A DNA stretch of 64,000 nt from Saposhnikovia divaricata (lineage: Eukaryota > Streptophyta > Magnoliopsida > Apiales > Apiaceae): NCBI GenBank assembly GCA_036435485.1, contig CM071597.1:11649881-11713880 (forward strand), read 5' to 3'. The position numbers were made by a program, and so were the translations under genes. Positions 20,788-32,612 of the stretch are shown piece by piece. Under the pieces are notes generated by a model that was given only the letters and a program-made list of their open reading frames with translations, was not told the origin of the DNA and did not search any database. Every line of letters begins with the position of its first letter. Positions within the stretch are counted from its first letter, which is position 1.

Positions 20788-21765
20788 GAATAATAGAATA
20801 AAGGATAAAATTAGATAATAAGTAGGATTTAAAATTGAAATAGAATGATGGGCCTAAAATATGGATCAGATTTCAAAACCGATATTAGTAGGATTGGGAC
20901 TAGGGTTTTGTAACATTATAAATACATCATATTCTCCTTATTCATCTTTTATAACAAAATTCGTAGGTCTATTCTTCACATAATTCAGCAGTCTTGTAAA
21001 ATTCGTAGTAAATTCATCGTAAGTCAGAATTCGTTGATTTTGGACTTGTCGAAAAGATATTTTCTTGTTCTACAACTTTCATTCTTTGAGTTTTTTAAGA
21101 AAAATATCGTTTCGAGGGTCAAAAAGGGTAAGTACAGGTCTGGACATAATTGGATAGGATGATTTGATTCTTGAGTTTCCGCGTAGAGGTAAGTTTCTGA
21201 TTGATCTTTCTAGTGTGTTCAAAATTAAGTGTTATATGTACATATTTGTTATTAAAACTTGGGCTAAGTGATTATTTATTTTGAATTAATATGTGTTATA
21301 GTATATGTGTTATGTGTAAGCAATAGTCTTGGAACTCTGATTTATGCCATGATTTGTGAAAATAAGAATAAGGACCAAGTCACCGGGTTGTAGTGATAGT
21401 TTTCTGAAAATTTAGGACCGTTATCACCGGGTTGTAGAGTTTCAAGTTATTGTTGTTATGTGGTGTCGTATCGAATAATAATAAGAATATGTGTATCGAA
21501 AGTGAATGTTGTGTATCGTATCGATTATTATATTATTCTATATGTGTTTATACGTTACTTTGTATGGCTGGTTAGATCGATTGGTTACTTGCTGGGCTGT
21601 ATAGCTCATTACTTACAATTTTCAGGTTCGGTATAAGATCGAGTGGGATAGCATTGAATTTCAAGGATCTTAGGTTCGGAGTAAATTGTCATCAATAGCT
21701 GCGCTTTTGTAATAAGTACCTTTGTAGCTGACCTTTAGATTAAGATATTTTATTTTTCTTTAGTT

Positions 21766-22508
21766 TTTCTTTCATTAAACGAGGTACTCGTATACTCACC
21801 ACCTCTATCTGATCTCAAACGTTTAAGTACTTTACTTGTTTGTGTTTCAGCTTCAGCTTTGAACATAATGAATTTTTCTAGTGCTTCATCTTTATGTTTA
21901 AGCAAATAAACATAACAATATCTACTGCAGTCATCTATAAAAGTAATGAAATATCTTTTATTATCCTTAGTCACTATGCCACTAAATTCACATATGTCCG
22001 TGTACATTAAGTCTAGCACTCCTGAATCCCTTACCACATTATGACAGGGTTTCCTAGTTTGTTTAGCTGTCACACTTACTTGACATTTAGATTTTTTATC
22101 AATGGCATGTTTTGGAATCAACTCTAAATTCATCATGTTCTTTAGAGCACCAAAATTCAAGTGACCAAGACGTAAGTGCCACAAATCAGATGATTCAACA
22201 TAATTAATAGAAGGAACAACATTATCATTAATAAAACTGCCCAAAAAAGGCTTAACATTTATCAAAAACAATCTATCAGACAAGTAACCTTTGCCAACAA
22301 AAATACCAGTATGTGTAATAACTACTTTATTACATTTCAGAGAAAGTTCAAATCCATTCTTAACTAAACAACTTCCACTTATTATATTTCTACGAATATC
22401 AGGAACATGATGCACTCTAGTGAGGGATAGAACACGTCCAGAAGAAAACTTCAGGTCCACATTTCCTATTCCGAGCACTTGTGCAGCACTAGCATTCCCC
22501 ATCGTCAC
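21766..22508 (-). pseudogene. Protease C-part, GAG-pre-integrase and integrase N-part
   Basis: The minus-strand frame reads VHHVPDIRRNIISGS, LWHLRLGHLNFGALKNM, then integrase with MYTDICEFSG (first Asp) and LRSDRGGEYTSTSF (second Asp). Homology stops just after the second Asp, where the Gypsy-like insertion begins. The second Cys of the usual C-x2-C zinc motif is changed (KCQVSV). Confidence 0.85.
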
Positions 22509-22526
22509 TGTTACTCCATGAGTCTG

Positions 22527-23590
22527 TTAATAAGATACAAACAGAGTTTTATCAGCACAAATATGCACATTAGCTCTAGTATCAATCAACCATTCATGAG
22601 ACAAATAAGTGGATAGTATAACAGGCTTATAGGTAACATACCCGTCATTGGTTACAAAAGCAAATGCTTCACCAATAACCATGTTAGTCATAGGCCCATC
22701 AATGGTTCCAGCTCCAAGCATAGTGTTTGCTTGAGCAACCACATCAGCTTTCTTCGCTTTCTTTACAGGACAGTCCTTGCTCCAATGACCAACCTGTCCA
22801 CAAGACCAACATGGTTTGTTTGTCTTTGGTTTCTTAGCCTTGTTCTTGTCTTTCTTAGACTTAGTGTTTTCCTTCTTCGAAAATTCTTTTCTTTTCTTAC
22901 CGACAGTCATTACATTCACCTTCGAACTACTATCATGTTCAGCAGGCATCACATGTCCCTGTTTGGACTTATGCTGCTCCTGCACTAAGATGTCCAACAT
23001 CAGATTAGTCCATGTGATCTCTCCTTTCTGTCTCTTCAGGGAGAGAACAAACCGGACTCCTTCAAAGCATGCACCAACATCTCAAACTCGTGCACCTACT
23101 CAGTCATGAATTTAATATCCACCAGTTTAAAATCAAGGAACCGAGCCACAGAATACTTTTTCAACCCTTGCAAGTCAGTATTATGTGTCTGGTCCAGCTT
23201 CTCCCATAAGAGCTTAGCTGTGTAGGAATCCGATGAATAAACATCAAACAGAGTTTATTCAAACAGAGTGTTCGCTAAAGCTGCCAGAATTGCAGTCCTA
23301 GCCACCCCATCCTTTTCCTCCCACATAGCATAAGCCTTAACAGTTTCATCCTTTTCCTTAACCACAACTGGTTTCTCATACTGCACCGCCGGCCATAGAC
23401 CCTTTACCGTAAGCCACAGTTTCATCTTTTTCTGCCAACGAGAAAAACCAACACCCCCACCGAATTTATCGGGCATACCCGACAAATCGATAGGTTGTGG
23501 GAAACGGTACGTGGTCCAATCAATGGTGGGTGCAGTGACACCAGACCCAGAGTCAGTCTTAACAACAGGAGTTTCAGTTTCATTAACCAT
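22527..23590 (-). pseudogene. gag and protease start of the minus-strand Copia element
   Basis: An ATG at 23590 starts gag (MVNETETPVV), which is readable to 23255, then continues in other frames to a zinc knuckle CWSCGQVGHWSKDCP in a Lys-rich context (about 22830-22780). The protease block reads WLIDTRANVHICAD, with Arg replacing the Gly of the catalytic D-T-G/D-S-G triad. Frameshifts near 23255 and 23000 and the protease change show the copy is dead. Confidence 0.85.
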
Positions 23591-23630
23591 CTTGTTAATT
23601 AACAAATATAACAAATAATCTCTTCAAGAT

Positions 23631-24295
23631 TGTTGGGTATATTACACTAAACAACGCAACAATGGGACAGTTATATTACAATTTAACAAGAACAGGCAAT
23701 TAACCAAATAACGAAACAAACACGATGGCAAAACAAAATATATAATTAAAGACTATAAAATAAAAGAAAGGAGAGAACACTCAGATCTAACAGAAGCTTT
23801 AAAACTCTGAAAGAACAAAATAGCTGAGTCGACAAGCCTTAGAGAAGTCTTGACTGTTCTTGAAGAGATTATTGCCCCACTTACGTTGTGATGGGTTGTA
23901 GCAATATCGATTACAGGATAAAACAGTTCAAATCAATCCGGTCACAAACACGGCAGAGATCAACAGCGACTAGCACCTCAGTTCGCCCAAAAAAACCTAT
24001 GCAACTTATAAATGAATACAAGGTAAGCACTTATGTAAAACTCAAGCATAAGCCTTCTATATATAGACATTTCAAGTTTTTAGTTCAATATCTTTTCAAT
24101 GTGGAATTTAAGAAAAACCCATTTCAAACTTGCAACTTTGCCTATATATAATTATGGATTTCACTAAGAAAATATCTTAGATCCAAACATGAAAATTGAA
24201 ATCCTCATATCAAGGAATAACTTCCATAAGTTAGTTTACGAAAATTACATTAAGAGCAAATCTATAAAATGGCTCAAATTTTCCATTTTCTAACA
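23631..24295 (-). repeat. 5' LTR of the minus-strand Copia element (about 665 bp)
   Basis: On the minus strand it starts TGTTAGAAAATGG at 24295 and ends near CCCAACA at 23631. It matches 11114-11783. I do not recognise a Met-initiator primer site after it. The following ATCTTGAAGAG may be a different primer site. Confidence 0.8.
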
Positions 24296-25066
24296 ATGAT
24301 AATAAAAGAAAGCGTCGGCTTTTGACAGTCTGATTTTTTCATCTGAGATCTTCTGTTAGTGTTGCATGTCCATGGTAATTTGGTCTGATAGTTTGTTTAG
24401 AATTTTTTACATTTTGTTTTCCTTAAATTTATTTTATTTTGTTCCGTCACAATTAATTGAACCTTTTAAGGTGTTTTTAGTTAAAGTTGGTTGTTAATCA
24501 TGTTAGCTAGGGAAAAAATAAAGAAGAAAGGTATTTTAATCATTACAATAAAATAACAATTTTAATAAATGAACTAAAAAGAAACATACTTTTTAAATTA
24601 TAAACAAATATTAAAATATTATAAGGAAAAATCCCAAAATATACTAGACTAAATATTTAGATATATTTGTTTAAATAGTTTGCTTTATTATAAACACGTT
24701 GAACATGATATGTATTTCAAAATAAATTTATGCTAAAATTTATTAAACTTTATATGTATTCCTAACTACTATTAAATTTATAAAATTTTAATAATATTTG
24801 GAACATTTTCAGTATGTGTTTGAAATTATGGTTTATAGTTTAGTATATTTACAATGTGGACAAAAATTAGGTATAAACAATTAATTGCTACAACTGTTAA
24901 ATTATTGTAGTTCACATAAAATAGTTTTATTGAAATAATAATATTAAAAAGAAAATTATAGTACACCAAAATTCATTTGTAGGATATTTTCAGACAAGTG
25001 ATCATTATAAGAGGTGTACTACATACATAATGCCGAATATATGTGATCTAGGTTTTAAAATTTAAA
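24296..25066. other. AT-rich intergenic DNA
   Basis: I see no gene, repeat pair or RNA here. The sequence is strongly AT-rich with only short chance ORFs. Confidence 0.7.
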
Positions 25067-25712
25067 GAGTAAATAGCATTTTACATCTCTCATCTCAAAA
25101 TTTTAATATCGACATAATACATCCCTTAACTTTAAACTTTTTTTTATATTGCATCTCTTTAATTATTTTTCATCCAAAAGAACCGTTACCGTTAATATAG
25201 ATAGGGCTAAAATCGGAAGGATAATTCATTAAGTTTATACAGTAACAAAATGCACCTCATATAATTACAGTATTGTTACAAATCACACCCTAATTATTAT
25301 TTTGAATATATTTATTTAAATAAAAGTATTAACTTAATATAATAAAAATAAAAGTTTTTTAGATATAATGTTAACTAATATTTTTTTACTTGAAAATTAT
25401 TATAAATATATTATAAAGATATAATTGTATAGATCATGTATTCATTTTATAAAAGTAAATTTTTTAATTAAAATGTCTTTTGCCACAATAAAAAAATACG
25501 GGTGCGTTCCGTAATAATGTATATTTGAAGCACTAATTCCAATTTTATCTTTGTATATATTAACGGTAATGGCTATTTCGGGCGGAAAATGATTAAAGGG
25601 ATGCAATATCAAGCGAAATTTAAAATTGAGGGATGCATTTTACCAAAATTAAAAATTTGAGATTAAATTAAAAAAACGACTAAAAATAAAGGGTACAAAA
25701 TGCTATTTACTC
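25067..25712. mobile_element. MITE-like element with terminal inverted repeats (646 bp)
   Basis: The left end GAGTAAATAGCATTTTACA and the complement of the right end GAGTAAATAGCATTTTGTACC share 16 terminal bases. The following sequence is also inverted-similar (GATGCATTTTACC versus TAATACATCCC). No ORF is present. Target duplications are obscured by A-runs. The superfamily is undecided. Confidence 0.65.
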
Positions 25713-26575
25713 AAAAAAAAAAAAAATGGTGTACATCCCAACACAATTCTTACAAAGTTGTCTATTATTACTTGGATTTTATGTAAGCATTAATAGATGC
25801 TGTGCCTTAAGATCTATTCTTGATCAACCTAATTAGACTTCAAAATTATTTTGATATTTTATTCGCTGGCTTTCTGTGTTTTCAACCGGACGAGGAAGAT
25901 TTAACACTTCACTTGTTTTGACTAATTTCGATTTATTTATTTTGTCTAAATAATGATTATATTTTAAGTTAGATTTAGGATGTTCATTATGAAAATTTGA
26001 AAATGAATTGATTTTGCTATCATGCATAGACATACTAAAATCTCCAAAATATAATGTAACTGGCATTAGAAAATTTTATTAATTTAAAAAGATATTAATT
26101 AATCAATAAATTATCAATTATTAATTTATAAAAAGTTTTCAATATTAAACAAAATTTAATTTTAATTACATAATTTACGCATAAAATAGTAATCAAACAC
26201 TTATATTGAAATTATATAAAAAGAATAATTAGTTAATTACTTATTCTATGTCAGGTCTATGGAGTACGTTTTATTTCAAAAAATAAATTAGTTAATTTGT
26301 TTTGACTTATATTAAAAAGTAAAAACAGAAAAAAAATAAAAAAATAAAATAAAGAGACAGGGAGAGTATTTCGTTTACCTACTCTAACATTTAAAATTTT
26401 AAAAAAAAAAGATGAAAAAGGAAAGAACGTTGGTGTCCTTCCCTTCTTTCTTTCTCTAATAGCCTCTCCTGGTACCTGCCAACTAGGGAAAGAATGATAA
26501 CCTTAATTTGCATAAGTGTTATAATCATTGAACAACTTTTAAAAACCATCTTTTCAAGATCAAATAATCTGCATG
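25713..26575. other. AT-rich intergenic DNA
   Basis: A 77-codon minus-strand frame at 25833-26066 is open but matches nothing I recognise and has no promoter-like context. Otherwise I see only A/T runs. Confidence 0.6.
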
Positions 26576-26735
26576 TCAAAGGAAGTGGCTTAGTTTAGGC
26601 GGACCTTTCCAGGCTCCAAATTGTTTTCCAGGCAAACTCTTACCCCAAAACTGTTGTACCCATCCACGCACATGTCCTAGACGACCTATCCAATACCCAG
26701 ACTTTGTAGTATGGTTACCATCACTTATGAGAGAG
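26576..26735 (-). pseudogene. LINE (non-LTR retrotransposon) zf-RVT-type fragment
   Basis: The minus strand reads DGNHTTKSGYWIGRLG, then a Trp-rich stretch and WKGPPKLSHFL. This matches the 'T-x-K-S-G-Y ... W-K-x-x-x-P-P-K-x-x-x-F-L' pattern that follows the reverse transcriptase in plant LINEs. Only about 50 codons survive. Confidence 0.55.
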
Positions 26736-26930
26736 GTTAACATTTGCGGAGTTGATAAAGGATAAAGGGAGTTTGTAAAATAAAACATTGTGGTGCCCAC
26801 GAAACTAGAAGATATTGGAGCTTGGTGGTTACCAATCCTCATTCAGTAATGGGATTATCAAGTTGAAGATTCTAACGTTGTTCCTTAGCTTGAACTTTCT
26901 TACGATCTTCTCCTGTTGAATTTGTCATAT
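26735..26930 (+). pseudogene. 3' stub of a tandem PRISE-like paralogue
   Basis: Blocks such as GGAGTTGAT-AAGGATAAAG, AAGATATTGGA-GGTGGTT and the terminal ATCGTTCCTTAG-like TTGTTCCTTAGCTTGAACTT match, in order, the last part of the gene at 28865-30151, with many substitutions and indels. The rest of the copy is missing and the LINE scrap sits directly before it. Confidence 0.65.
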
Positions 26931-27265
26931 TGGGTTTTTCATTGTGTTGCATGTATTTGATATGATACTTGTGAATTATAAGTGAGAGATGGTGAGTGAT
27001 AAAAAAACAATCAAGCACCGGCTTTTCTGGTGGTTCATTCTTATCCAAAAATGTTGTCAGCTACTTGAGGCCTGAGGGTTGTCATTTAATCGCGGTAAGT
27101 AATATTGTCCCATGGCTTTAACCTTGTTAAAAGAGTATTAACTTTGTAACAGCAATGAGCTAATGACTTGTCACTGATTTCACTTGATTATCTTGTCCTA
27201 GAACAGTAACATATCTTTTGTGACCAAAAGCCTTATAAAAATTGTTGCGGTCATATTTGTTCTGT

Positions 27266-28190
27266 TCAGGAAAATAAGATTATGTCCTGTTTCAGGGTAG
27301 ACTTTCCAACTTAGTTATCGATTCTGCACATTGTTGGCAAAGTTGGATATCGGTTATCTTTTTCAAGCTAATAGTCTTTGATAAATCTCAGAAGTAATTG
27401 ACTTGATGTGACTATTTCATTCAACTTTTTAGTTACATTCACTAATTCTCTTCTAACATTGCAATGCTAATTGATAAGTATCATGGAAGTTGATCCGACT
27501 ATGCCCATTTACTACTAGTATAATCAAACTAACCGTTTTATAGTTTTTTTGTTATTAGGACCAGAAAACGAGAGGATAATCATCCGTGATGAGACGCTTA
27601 AATTTTCTTTCCAGAGGCAATGAACATGGCTGGTTCCTTGAGGTTGCAGGGTTGATTAGTCCTCAATTTCTATGACTAACAGCTATCTGCAAGGGGTACA
27701 TGGACACGTTTTTATATAACTGAGGGTCTACAAGCTAGTTTAATTCATCAGTGACGCTACTATATATATTACAGTCAGTATTCTTATACTCTCTTATATA
27801 TTCTTTTTAGTGATAAGTGATTGTCCAAGCCTCCTGCTAATGTATTCGTAGTGACTGCAACTCTTTGGTTTCTCTAGGCTGTTAGCTCTCTTCTTGGTCA
27901 AATGTGCATATATAGACTTGTTTAGCAAAAAACAAATGCATCGACTCAACCTCTGAGTACTGTTACTGATATTTAAAGTCTATTCAACCCCCTGTTACTT
28001 GTTTCTTCACCAGTAAAAAAACATAGGATGATTGTTTTCTAATTCGGCAAGTTTATAGCTAAGCCGTAGGGCTAATTCAAAACTAGAATTTCAAGAGTAG
28101 GAGTGAAAAAAGAAGGAAGTTTATTTTGAGCCAATAAAAGAGGTTAGAATGATGATTGTTTACAGTTTTGTGACGCATTCTCTCTCCAAA
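27266..28190. repeat. Duplicated PRISE downstream flank, copy 1
   Basis: This stretch aligns with 31828-32612 plus 35607-35790, the flank of the downstream PRISE copy, over most of its length (for example GGCAAAGTTGGATATCGG, GACCAGAAAACGAGA, CATAGGATGATTGTTTTC). No ORF is conserved between the copies. Stretches 26931-27265 and 28191-28864 hold nothing I recognise apart from the probable promoter of the next gene. Confidence 0.75.
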
Positions 28191-28864
28191 ATGTCGGGGA
28201 TCCCAAAATTATCTCTCCAACTCTTTTTCCAAACTTCTACTAATAATGGTTTTTTTTTTCCATTTTAACTCTAAATAATTTTTGTGATTAGGGAAAACTA
28301 GTCGGACCTACGACTTTGTCCCTAATAAATGATGAGTTAAATCTCGAATGGGTCACTGAAGTGAGACAATGTAATGACACTTTTGTTAGTTTGATAAGTT
28401 GACGTGGCCCAAAATATAACAATGCTAATGTGGTTGTTACCTGTCTGTTGACTGGATTACACCTGCTATAACACTAGTTTGCCTGTGTATGTAAGTGGCA
28501 TGGCAATGTTATAATTTTATAGTAATACCAGATTGCTAGGAACATATGTGCCATTCTCCTATAATGGTGCATATGAAATCCGAAATTTATAAACGTTAAA
28601 TTTATTCAATGGACAAGGGCTCTTTTCTTCCTTCTCTGTTTTTTACATATTAACTTAAAATTAATCGAACCAATGCCAGTGGAAACAATTTCATAGCCAC
28701 ATTAGCAGCTGTTGCAAAAAGACAAGAAAGATGGTCTAATATGGAAACTACAATAACAATTCAACATAATTAACCTTATCGCATCACTTTTGTACTTCAT
28801 CATTGTCTTTATATGTTTTCATATATCTTATCAAAATTCACAAACAAAGACAACTACACAAACA

Positions 28865-30151
28865 ATGAGCTGGTGGTGGTCTAGTGCAGCAGGCGCTGCA
28901 AGGGTAATCCTCTAATCTCTGTTTTAGTTATCTTCTTTATTCAATTATGTTTATGCATACTCATGTGGTAAGCTGTCCATTTTTTGTTCTCTACTGATCC
29001 AGTCCTTCATGCACATGTCTGTTTACTTTAGAAAACTCTAAATCAAGAAAATGTTCCATTGAACTACGAAAGTGTGGCCCTAGTTGTGGGCATTACAGGC
29101 ATCGTTGGCAACAGTCTGGCTGAGATCCTCCCTCTCCCTGACACCCCGGGAGGCCCATGGAAAGTCTATGGCGTTGCTCGTCGTCCAAGACCCCCATGGG
29201 ATGCAAACCACCCAGTTGAGTACATGCAGTGTGATATTTCCAATCCAGAGGAAACTGAATCCAGACTCTCACACCTCAAAGATGTGACTCACCTCTTTTA
29301 TGTCACTTGGGCTAGTAGATCCACCGAAGCTGAAAACTGCGCAATCAACAGTAGAATGTTTAAAAATTTGTTGAACTGTATAATTCCAAATGCACCAAAG
29401 CTGCAACATATTTGTTTACAAACTGGGAAAAAACATTACTTCGGGTCTTTTGATTCATTTGGGATAGCTGCGCATGATCCTCCGTATAGCGAAGATCTTC
29501 CAAGGCTAGATGCTCCAAATTTTTACTATAATCTTGAGGATATTTTGTTTGAGGAAGTGGCCAAGAAAGATGGCTTGACTTGGTCAGTTCATAGGCCTGG
29601 AACTATATTTGGGTTTTCGCTATGATGAATATCATTTGTACTCTGTGTGTTTATGCTGCAATATGTAAACATGAGGGTGTGGTTATGAGGTTTCCAGGGA
29701 CCAAGGAAGCTTGGAGGTGCTATTCAGAAGCTTCGGATGCTGACTTAATTGCTGAGCAAGAGATATGGGCTGCAGTGGATCCAAAAGCCAAGAATGAAGC
29801 GTTTAATTGCAGCAACGGAGATGTGTTCAAGTGGAAGCATTTCTGGAAGGTGTTGGCCGAGCTATTTGAGGTAGAATGCGGAGAATTTGAAGACGGAGAT
29901 AGGCTGACATTGGTGGAGTTGATGAAGGATAAAGAAAGTGTGTGGGATGAGATTGTAAAACAAAACAATTTGGTGGCTACGAAGCAGAAGATATTGGATT
30001 GTGGTGGTTTGTTGATCGCATACTTGGCATTGAGTATCCTTTAGATACTATGAACAAGAGCAAGGAGCATGGATTCATGGGTTTTAGGAATTCCAAATCC
30101 TCGTTCATCCATTGGATAGATAAACTCAAAGATTCCAAAATCGTTCCTTAG
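28865..30151 (+). pseudogene. Progesterone 5-beta-reductase/iridoid synthase-like (PRISE) gene with two frameshifts
   Basis: PRISE enzymes are NADPH-dependent short-chain reductases acting on enones. Some make the iridoid skeleton. Exon 1 (28865-28903) encodes MSWWWSSAAGAAR and ends at a GT donor. After a 128-base intron, exon 2 starts at 29032. It carries the nucleotide-binding GITGIVGNSLAEIL, the family motif VARRPRPPW, LQTGKKHYFG with the conserved Lys, and FYYNLED with the catalytic-type Tyr. The frame breaks after HRPGTIFGFS (about 29617; about 7 bases missing against the family pattern). It resumes at MMNIICTLCVYAAICKHEG and breaks again near 29991, where GLWWFVDR and the C-terminus to KIVP (stop 30149-30151) need another frame. 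The total length fits the roughly 390-residue family. It is probably a recent pseudogene. Confidence 0.85.
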
Positions 30152-31827
30152 TTTGAACTTCCTTCTGACGTTTTAATGATTAATGTGTTTGATTTGTATT
30201 TGTATTTAAGGTTCTTGTGTTTTGAATAAATGTCATGTGACATATGGCATTTTTCTGTTTTTTCATTCTTATCAAAAACTTTAATGGTTTTGTCTCAGCA
30301 ACATCACAACCACGACTGAAAAAACCATATAAGGGGAGGAGAGGTGTTGCTGCGCTTCATTAAATTGATTAAATTGGGTTTGAGTTTCTCTGGTTTTGTT
30401 ACAACCAGCATTTTATGATATGGTAGATTAAGAAAACAGGAACACATTGAACGTACGGCCCTATTTGACTGTGTAATTTAAAATTTCCAATGCTTCATGT
30501 TCCCTTTTGTTTGTACACCAGTAGGTTATAATGTCAGACCTGTTGAGCATTTTCCTTGACGTAAACTGCAAACATCCCCTCTTCTATACTCGTGGTCTAG
30601 AATTTTAACATAAAAATCGGGATTATATATGTTCACATGCATGTATATGATGTAACATGCTATCTCCCTCAGCTTGTGTTGATTGATATTTTAGTCTTTT
30701 GCACTTTCCGTGGAAAATTTTAGCCGAAACACTAAAGACATTTTGCCTTCCGCGGAAATTCGAAAATTTTATAGCAAATGCTGAATAGTTTTCTCTTATT
30801 TTATTTTATTTATTAAGCTATTTCACATTCTTACCGGCTTTAAAACTGAAGGGGAGCATCATTAATAATTACAAAAAAATTGGCACTTCTGAACACCAAA
30901 ATATGTGCAATTTATTTATTTTTGCTAAACAAATATGTGCAATTTTTTTTATTCTGCTGTATAAATTGTGTATTAGATGATTCCTTCAACATAGTTTCCC
31001 TCATTTTGTTCATCTAGTTAATTGTATACCCACCGAGTCTTGGTCTCCCACATTTTTCACAAGCTCAAACAGAAAGAGTCGCTTTTGAGAAATTTTGAAC
31101 TATTGGTCCCAAACATATACAAACGATTCCAAGAAGACTAATGACTTTCATATGAAATACAAGTTAGTACCACAAAGTCAAAGTTTGTGATCGAAGATGT
31201 TAACAAATGTTTGAAACCGAAAGTGTAGATGGTGCCTCTCTCTTAACACACCAGAAAATTGTCTGTTCGTGTACTTTCTCGACTTTGTCAAGCATCGTCG
31301 GGCCGATCCTAAACATTTAGGTGCATTAGACGGGATTATAAAATGAGATTGATGTGCCTGAGGTCAACCTCAGGTAGAACATAAGGTTAAAAGATTTAAT
31401 ACAAAAAGAGGGATATTTATTATTATATTTGCATAAAAATTTGGTATCCTTCGTCGTGTAGTGTTGTAGGCGATCGTCTTGGCCCTGGTCAACTAAGCAA
31501 GGAACTTAACACGATGCAATAAGTAGCAAGGAACATATACGATGCAATAAGTAGACCATTTCAGAAGATTTTTGCTATGGCCATACAACAATATTGCCCC
31601 CCCCCCCCCCCCCCGGGGGAGGGTTACCATTTACCTGAAGCTGAAGTTTAAGTCTTGTTCAAGGCAAAATGGGTTGGGTATGCTCAATCAGAATAAAATA
31701 TAATGTAGACCCTAAATATGTAGACATAATTTATATAAATTTATAAGTTTACAAATGATTTACAACAAAGTAGTACAAAAGGTAAGTTACAAAACATCCT
31801 AATAATGATTGCTGCGTTCATACATGT
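30152..31827. other. Intergenic DNA with a C18/G5 homopolymer
   Basis: I see no gene. A run of 18 C followed by 5 G lies at 31597-31619. The rest is unremarkable AT-rich sequence. Confidence 0.7.
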
Positions 31828-32612
31828 TCAGGAAAATCATATTATGTCCTGTTTCAGGAGAGACTTTCCCAACTTAGTTATCGAACCTGTACGTTGTTGG
31901 CAAAGTTGGATATCGGCTATTTTTTTAAAGCTCGTCGTCTTTGCTAAATCTTCAGAAGTAATTGACTTGCAGCATGTGACATTATGACTATTTCATTCTA
32001 CTTTTCAGCTACATTCATTACATTTCTTCTAACATTGCATCATCATTAAGTGATAACTATAATTTAAGATTGATCCGACTATGCCCAGTTACTAGTATAA
32101 TCACACTAACCTTATTAAAGTTAATTTGTTATTAGGACCAGAAAACGAGAAGATAATCATCCGTGATTAGACGCTTAAATTTTCTTTCCATAGGCGATGA
32201 ACATGGCGGGTTCCTTAAGGTTGCTGGGTTGATTAGTCCTCACTTTCTATGAGTTCCGCAAGGGGTATATGGACATGTTCTTATGTAATCGAGGTTCTAC
32301 TAGTTCAATTCATCAGTGACGCTACTATTTTACAGTCGGTATTCCTATACTCTTTAAATGCACGCCAAAGTCCTAGCTCCAATAAATTGTTTTTAGTGAC
32401 AAGTAATTGTCCAAGTCTCATGCTGATGTTTTTGTACTGACTGCAACTCTTTGGTTCTATGTAAAGCCTTTTAGGCTATTAGCTATCTTCTTGATCATGT
32501 ATGCATCGACTTGTTTAGCTAAAAAAATGCATAGACTCAACTTCAGAGAAATGTTACTGATATTTAAAGTCCATTTAACCCCGTTTACTTGTTTCTTCAC
32601 CAGTTAAAATAC
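31828..32612. repeat. Duplicated PRISE downstream flank, copy 2, left part
   Basis: It aligns with 27266-28015 (TCAGGAAAAT, ATGTCCTGTTTCAGG, CAAAGTTGGATATCGG). The last nine bases TTAAAATAC (32604-32612) are the left target duplication of the Mutator-like insertion that splits this copy. Confidence 0.75.

Larger units (their letters stand above)
19878..21745 (+). mobile_element. Short Gypsy-like LTR pair inserted in integrase
   Basis: Sequence 19878-20505 starting TGTCATATCCCG is repeated from 20686 starting TGTAATATCCCG, with about 500 bases of close similarity. Between them lie a primer-binding-site-like TGGTATCCAGAGC (20508-20520) and an AAGGAGGG purine tract just before the second repeat, with only about 180 bases of internal sequence and no ORF. 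That is the layout of a TRIM or heavily deleted Gypsy element. The right limit is uncertain: 21323-21745 may be more LTR missing from the left copy. I find no clear target duplication. Confidence 0.6.
11114..24295 (-). mobile_element. Minus-strand Copia retrotransposon hosting two later insertions
   Basis: The block 11114-11783 is repeated at about 23645-24295, and between them gag, protease, integrase, RT and RNase H lie in that order on the minus strand. These are the two LTRs and body of one element. It is interrupted in its 3' part by the CACTA element at 11962-17337 and in integrase by a Gypsy-like LTR pair. Subtracting the insertions leaves about 6 kb. All coding parts carry lesions. 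The left boundary at 11114 lacks the first bases of the LTR seen at 23631, so that end is truncated or rearranged. Confidence 0.85.

Noticed and set aside
22731..23109. Plus-strand hydrophobic ORFs that look like membrane proteins
   Set aside because: They are antisense to gag (Lys/Glu-rich codons read backwards give Phe/Leu). The same applies to hydrophobic ORFs antisense to the MULE acidic region at 33799-34557.
25833..26066. 77-codon minus-strand ORF in AT-rich DNA
   Set aside because: No recognisable motif, promoter or homologue in the window. Kept only as a note in the intergenic entry.
29720..29968. Minus-strand Ser-rich ORF over the PRISE gene
   Set aside because: It is a shadow of the PRISE coding frame.
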